Below, piece after piece: positions 31,310 through 34,101 of a stretch of 34,101 bases of DNA (the first letter of the stretch is position 1; every line of letters begins with the position of its first letter). Source of the DNA: Metarhizobium sp039808465 (GTDB lineage: Bacteria > Pseudomonadota > Alphaproteobacteria > Rhizobiales > Rhizobiaceae); NCBI GenBank assembly GCA_039808465.1, contig JBDHTA010000019.1, positions 1 through 34,101 of the forward strand. Reading direction: 5' to 3'. The notes beneath the pieces were generated by a model. That model did not search any database and was not told where the DNA came from. It was given only the letters and a program-made list of their open reading frames with translations. A program made the translations under genes and the position numbers.

Positions 31310-32080
31310 ATGACACCTGACGTTCGGCCGCTGGTGGCTGGCAACTGGAAAATGAACGGCACCCGCGATTCGCTGGACCAGATCAAATCCATCGCGGAAG
31401 GCGTGAAAGGCCCGATGGCGGCCAGGGTGGAGGCGCTGATCTGCCCGCCCGCCACGCTGCTTTACGTCGCCACCGCGCTGTGCACCGACAGCCCGCTCGC
31501 CATCGGCGCGCAGGATTGCCACGAGAAGGAAAGCGGCGCCCATACCGGCGATATTTCCGCCGCCATGATCGCCGATTGCTTCGGCACCTATGTCATCGTC
31601 GGCCATTCCGAGCGCCGCACCGATCATGCCGAGACCGATGCCATCGTGCGCGCCAAGGCGCAGGCCGCCCACGCCGCCGACCTGACGGCGATCGTCTGCA
31701 TTGGCGAGACCGCCGCCGAGCGCCAGTCGGGCCAGACCCTCGACGTGCTCAAGCGGCAACTGGCGGGTTCCGTGCCGGATGGCGCGACGGCGGAAAACAC
31801 CGTCATCGCCTATGAGCCGGTCTGGGCGATCGGCACCGGCCTGACGCCGACGGTGGCGGATGTAACCGAGGCGCACGCCTTCATGCGCGGCGAACTCGTT
31901 TCGCGCTTCGGCGCGGCGGGAAAGACCATGCGCATTCTCTATGGCGGCTCGGTGAAGCCCTCCAACGCGGTGGAACTGATGGGTGTGGCCAATGTCGACG
32001 GCGCGCTGGTCGGCGGCGCCAGCTTGAAGGCGCAGGATTTCCTCGCCATATACGGCGCTTACAAGGAATTGGCGGGCTGA
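31310..32080 (+). CDS. tpiA: Triose-phosphate isomerase
   Basis: Interconverts dihydroxyacetone phosphate and glyceraldehyde-3-phosphate. The 256-residue protein has every active-site element: Asn12 and Lys14 in AGNWKMNG, His99 in IVGHSERR, Glu169 in AYEPVWAIGTG, and the phosphate loop YGGSVKPSNA. GAGG lies about 8 bases before the ATG. It is the first gene of the tpiA-secG-pyrG order common in Alphaproteobacteria, but a terminator separates it from secG. Confidence 0.98.
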   Translation: MTPDVRPLVAGNWKMNGTRDSLDQIKSIAEGVKGPMAARVEALICPPATLLYVATALCTDSPLAIGAQDCHEKESGAHTGDISAAMIADCFGTYVIVGHSERRTDHAETDAIVRAKAQAAHAADLTAIVCIGETAAERQSGQTLDVLKRQLAGSVPDGATAENTVIAYEPVWAIGTGLTPTVADVTEAHAFMRGELVSRFGAAGKTMRILYGGSVKPSNAVELMGVANVDGALVGGASLKAQDFLAIYGAYKELAG

Positions 32081-32085
32081 AAACA

Positions 32086-32112
32086 CGCCGCGCAAAAATG
32101 CGCGGCGGTTTT
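32086..32112 (+). terminator. Rho-independent terminator of tpiA
   Basis: CGCCGCGCA-AAAA-TGCGCGGCG, a perfect 9-bp stem with a 4-base loop, followed by GTTTTG, five bases after the tpiA stop. Confidence 0.88.
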
Positions 32113-32173
32113 GCGATAACGCCATGCGCAAGATCAAAAGGCCCGGAATTCCGCAAAAGGGCTTGGAATGAAC

Positions 32174-32198
32174 GGCGGCCTCCTGTAAAGGAGCCGCC
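32174..32198 (+). promoter_or_regulatory. Hairpin in the secG leader
   Basis: GGCGG-c-CTCCT-GTAA-AGGAG-CCGCC: ten paired bases with one bulged C, 50 bases before the secG ATG. No T run follows, so it is not an intrinsic terminator. It may be a leader structure or an RNA-stability element. Confidence 0.45.
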
Positions 32199-32248
32199 AA
32201 AGCGTTTTGACTTTGCCCCATGAAACAGAGGGGCAGGACTGGAAACCC

Positions 32249-32671
32249 ATGCAGACCGTATTGATCGTCATCCATCTCATGATCGTGCTCGCCCTTGTCG
32301 GCGTCGTGCTGATCCAGCGCTCCGAAGGCGGTGGTCTCGGCATCGGCGGCGGTTCCGGCTTCATGTCGGCGCGCGGCACGGCCAATGCGCTGACGCGCAC
32401 GACAGCGATTCTCGCAACGCTGTTCTTCGCAACCTCGCTCGGCCTCGGCATCCTGTCGCGCTACGAATCGCGCCCGACCGATATTCTCGACCGTATCCAG
32501 CAGGGCACGGCCGGTCAGGGCAGCGGCGTTCTCGACCAGCTTGGCCCGGCAGGCGGCCAGCCCGCCGGCGGTAATGCCACTCAGCCCGCGGGCACCGATG
32601 GCGCTGCGGCGCCCGCCGCACCGGCAACGCCCGCCCCGGCAGACAATACGGGCGTTCCGACGAACCCCTGA
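32249..32671 (+). CDS. secG: Preprotein translocase subunit SecG
   Basis: Small SecYEG partner in the inner membrane. The 140-residue protein has two transmembrane helices (about 2-20 and 50-70) joined by the diagnostic loop LIQRSEGGGLGIGGGSGF. The C-terminal 60 residues are low-complexity Gly, Gln, Ala and Pro, typical of alphaproteobacterial SecG and of no known function. The start at 32249 is set by homology (MQTVLIVIHLMIVLALVGVV), with AGGA about 10 bases upstream. It is followed by its own terminator. Confidence 0.96.
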   Translation: MQTVLIVIHLMIVLALVGVVLIQRSEGGGLGIGGGSGFMSARGTANALTRTTAILATLFFATSLGLGILSRYESRPTDILDRIQQGTAGQGSGVLDQLGPAGGQPAGGNATQPAGTDGAAAPAAPATPAPADNTGVPTNP

Positions 32672-32692
32672 TCGTCAGCGCTCCTCATGATC

Positions 32693-32726
32693 CCGGCAGG
32701 TTCGAAACGACCTGCCGGTTTTCTTT
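32693..32726 (+). terminator. Rho-independent terminator of secG
   Basis: CCGGCAGGT (32693-32701) and ACCTGCCGG (32710-32718) form a perfect 9-bp stem with an 8-base loop, followed by TTTTCTTTTG. Confidence 0.92.
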
Positions 32727-32819
32727 TGTTCAATTTTTTCCGTCCGTTTCCGGAAATCTCTGGAAAACCTGTTTTTCGGGCTGGCGGAATCCCTCGTGAA
32801 AAGGTAACCGGTGACTCCC

Positions 32820-34101
32820 ATGGCGCGATATGTATTCATCACTGGCGGCGTGGTTTCTTCCCTCGGAAAAGGAATTGCGGCCGCCGCACTCGGAGCTTTG
32901 CTACAGGCGCGCGGTTACCGCGTGCGCCTGCGGAAACTTGATCCTTATCTCAACGTCGATCCCGGCACGATGAGCCCGACCCAGCACGGGGAAGTGTTCG
33001 TAACCGACGATGGCGCGGAAACCGACCTCGATCTCGGCCATTACGAGCGCTTTACCGGGCGTTCGGCCACCAAGACCGACAACATCACCACCGGCCGCAT
33101 CTACAAGAACATCATCGACAAGGAGCGGCGTGGCGACTATCTCGGCGCCACCGTGCAGGTCATTCCGCACGTCACCAACGAAATCAAGGATTTCGTGACC
33201 GAGGGCAATGAAGACTACGATTTCGTCATCTGCGAAATCGGCGGCACGGTGGGCGACATCGAGGCCATGCCCTTCATGGAAGCCATTCGCCAACTCGGCA
33301 ACGACCTGCCGCGCGGCACAGCGATCTACATGCACCTGACGCTGATGCCCTATATTCCGGCCGCCGGTGAACTGAAGACCAAGCCAACCCAGCATTCAGT
33401 CAAGGAATTGCAGGCGCTCGGCATCCATCCCGATATCCTGCTGGTGCGCGCCGACCGGGAAATCCCGGAAGCGGAGCGCCGCAAGCTGTCGCTGTTCTGC
33501 AATGTGCGGCCGTCCGCCGTCATTCAGGGGCTCGACGTCGCGCATATCTACGATGTGCCGATGGCCTATCACAAGGAGGGTCTCGACAACGAAGTGCTGG
33601 CCGCCTTCGGCATCGAGCCTGCGCCAAAACCGCGTCTGGAGCAGTGGGAAGAGGTCTGCAACCGTCTCCGCACGCCGGAAGGCGAGGTGACCATCGCCAT
33701 CGTCGGCAAATATACCGGCCTCAAGGATGCCTACAAGTCGCTGATCGAGGCGCTGCATCACGGCGGCATCGCCAATCGCACCCGCGTCAAGCTGGAATGG
33801 ATCGAATCGGAAGTCTTCGAAAAGGAAGATCCGTCGCCCTATCTGGAAAAGGTTCACGGCATTCTGGTGCCGGGCGGTTTTGGCGAGCGTGGTTCGGAAG
33901 GCAAGATTCTGGCGGCCCGGTTTGCGCGTGAGCGTAAGGTGCCCTATTTCGGCATCTGCTTCGGCATGCAGATGGCGGTGATCGAGGCGGCCCGCAATCT
34001 CGCCGGTGTCGAGAAGGCATCCTCCACCGAATTCGGCGCGACCGAGGAACCGGTGGTTGGTCTCATGACCGAATGGATAAAGGGCAACCAGCTCGAAAAG
34101 C
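32820..34101 (+). CDS. pyrG: CTP synthase (partial, cut by window edge)
   Basis: Makes CTP from UTP, ATP and glutamine. 427 residues of the usual ~540 are present. The synthetase part begins YVFITGGVVSSLGKG (P-loop-like), with GEVFVTDDGAETDLDLGHYE and IGGTVGDIEAMPF. The glutaminase part follows from about residue 295, with the oxyanion region LVPGGFGERG and the nucleophile Cys380 in FGICFGMQ. The ATG at 32820 has AAAGG about 12 bases upstream. The 148-base gap from secG contains a terminator, so pyrG has its own promoter. Confidence 0.98.
   Translation, partial: MARYVFITGGVVSSLGKGIAAAALGALLQARGYRVRLRKLDPYLNVDPGTMSPTQHGEVFVTDDGAETDLDLGHYERFTGRSATKTDNITTGRIYKNIIDKERRGDYLGATVQVIPHVTNEIKDFVTEGNEDYDFVICEIGGTVGDIEAMPFMEAIRQLGNDLPRGTAIYMHLTLMPYIPAAGELKTKPTQHSVKELQALGIHPDILLVRADREIPEAERRKLSLFCNVRPSAVIQGLDVAHIYDVPMAYHKEGLDNEVLAAFGIEPAPKPRLEQWEEVCNRLRTPEGEVTIAIVGKYTGLKDAYKSLIEALHHGGIANRTRVKLEWIESEVFEKEDPSPYLEKVHGILVPGGFGERGSEGKILAARFARERKVPYFGICFGMQMAVIEAARNLAGVEKASSTEFGATEEPVVGLMTEWIKGNQLEK

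Noticed and set aside
1..34101. CRISPR array, toxin-antitoxin pair, secretion or defence system
   Set aside because: No regularly spaced long direct repeats and no nuclease, toxin or defence-type genes were found. The small HTH protein at 201 has no toxin partner.

Overview
The window reads as ordinary core chromosome of a GC-rich alphaproteobacterium of the order Hyphomicrobiales, most like the Brucella/Ochrobactrum/Mycoplana or Phyllobacteriaceae side of that order. The evidence is gene content and order: tpiA-secG-pyrG, a PAS_5 protein, a bacterial transglutaminase-like cysteine peptidase, DUF1489, DUF2336 and DUF599 proteins, a D,D-carboxypeptidase with a SPOR tail, an alphaproteobacterial-type ParE, and a YidD with an N-terminal extension. 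I see no transposase, integrase, phage module or CRISPR array. Coding density is high, and every gene looks intact except pyrG, which is cut by the right edge. The species cannot be fixed from this stretch.

Layout. 1-760: a small HTH protein and tRNA-Leu(GAG). 825-1981: lipB overlapping an OsmC-family gene. 1982-3026: on the minus strand, a BON protein and a peptide-deformylase-like protein that has lost metal ligands. 3258-5109: mgtE, with a hairpin over its ribosome binding site, then a MerR regulator. 5135-7289: a minus-strand set of three membrane proteins (ICMT-like, DUF1624, DUF599). 7491-9417: sdaA and a DUF1489 gene. 9478-12947: a minus-strand envelope block (small hypothetical, D-Ala-D-Ala carboxypeptidase, single-pass membrane protein, transglutaminase-like protein). 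13417-14813: PilZ and PAS_5 genes, both minus. 14962-15110: an unannotated, strongly structured candidate small RNA. 15278-16596: rhomboid protease and CBS-pair protein. 16642-18844: minus-strand folE-hisI-patatin. 19113-19958: NifU/IscU-like scaffold plus yidD. 20010-22326: tRNA-Glu(TTC) and thrS. 22384-27982: secreted triple-repeat protein, nitroreductase, flavin reductase, degenerate CitE-like protein, DUF2336 protein and AI-2E-family transporter. 28149-30206: parE. 30370-34101: secreted hydrolase, tpiA, secG and pyrG.

The genes are mostly housekeeping: cofactor synthesis (lipB, folE), histidine and serine metabolism, translation (thrS, two tRNAs), DNA topology (parE), secretion (secG, yidD), envelope maintenance and glycolysis. 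There is no large hidden system. The most novel items are small: (1) the candidate sRNA at 14962-15110, with three perfect hairpins, a GNRA tetraloop and an exposed anti-Shine-Dalgarno CCTCC; (2) the hairpin that pairs the mgtE Shine-Dalgarno; (3) the deformylase-like and CitE-like proteins with substituted catalytic residues; (4) helically phased repeats and palindromes upstream of the transglutaminase-like gene, the carboxypeptidase gene, folE and the PilZ gene; (5) a secreted protein made of three related beta modules.
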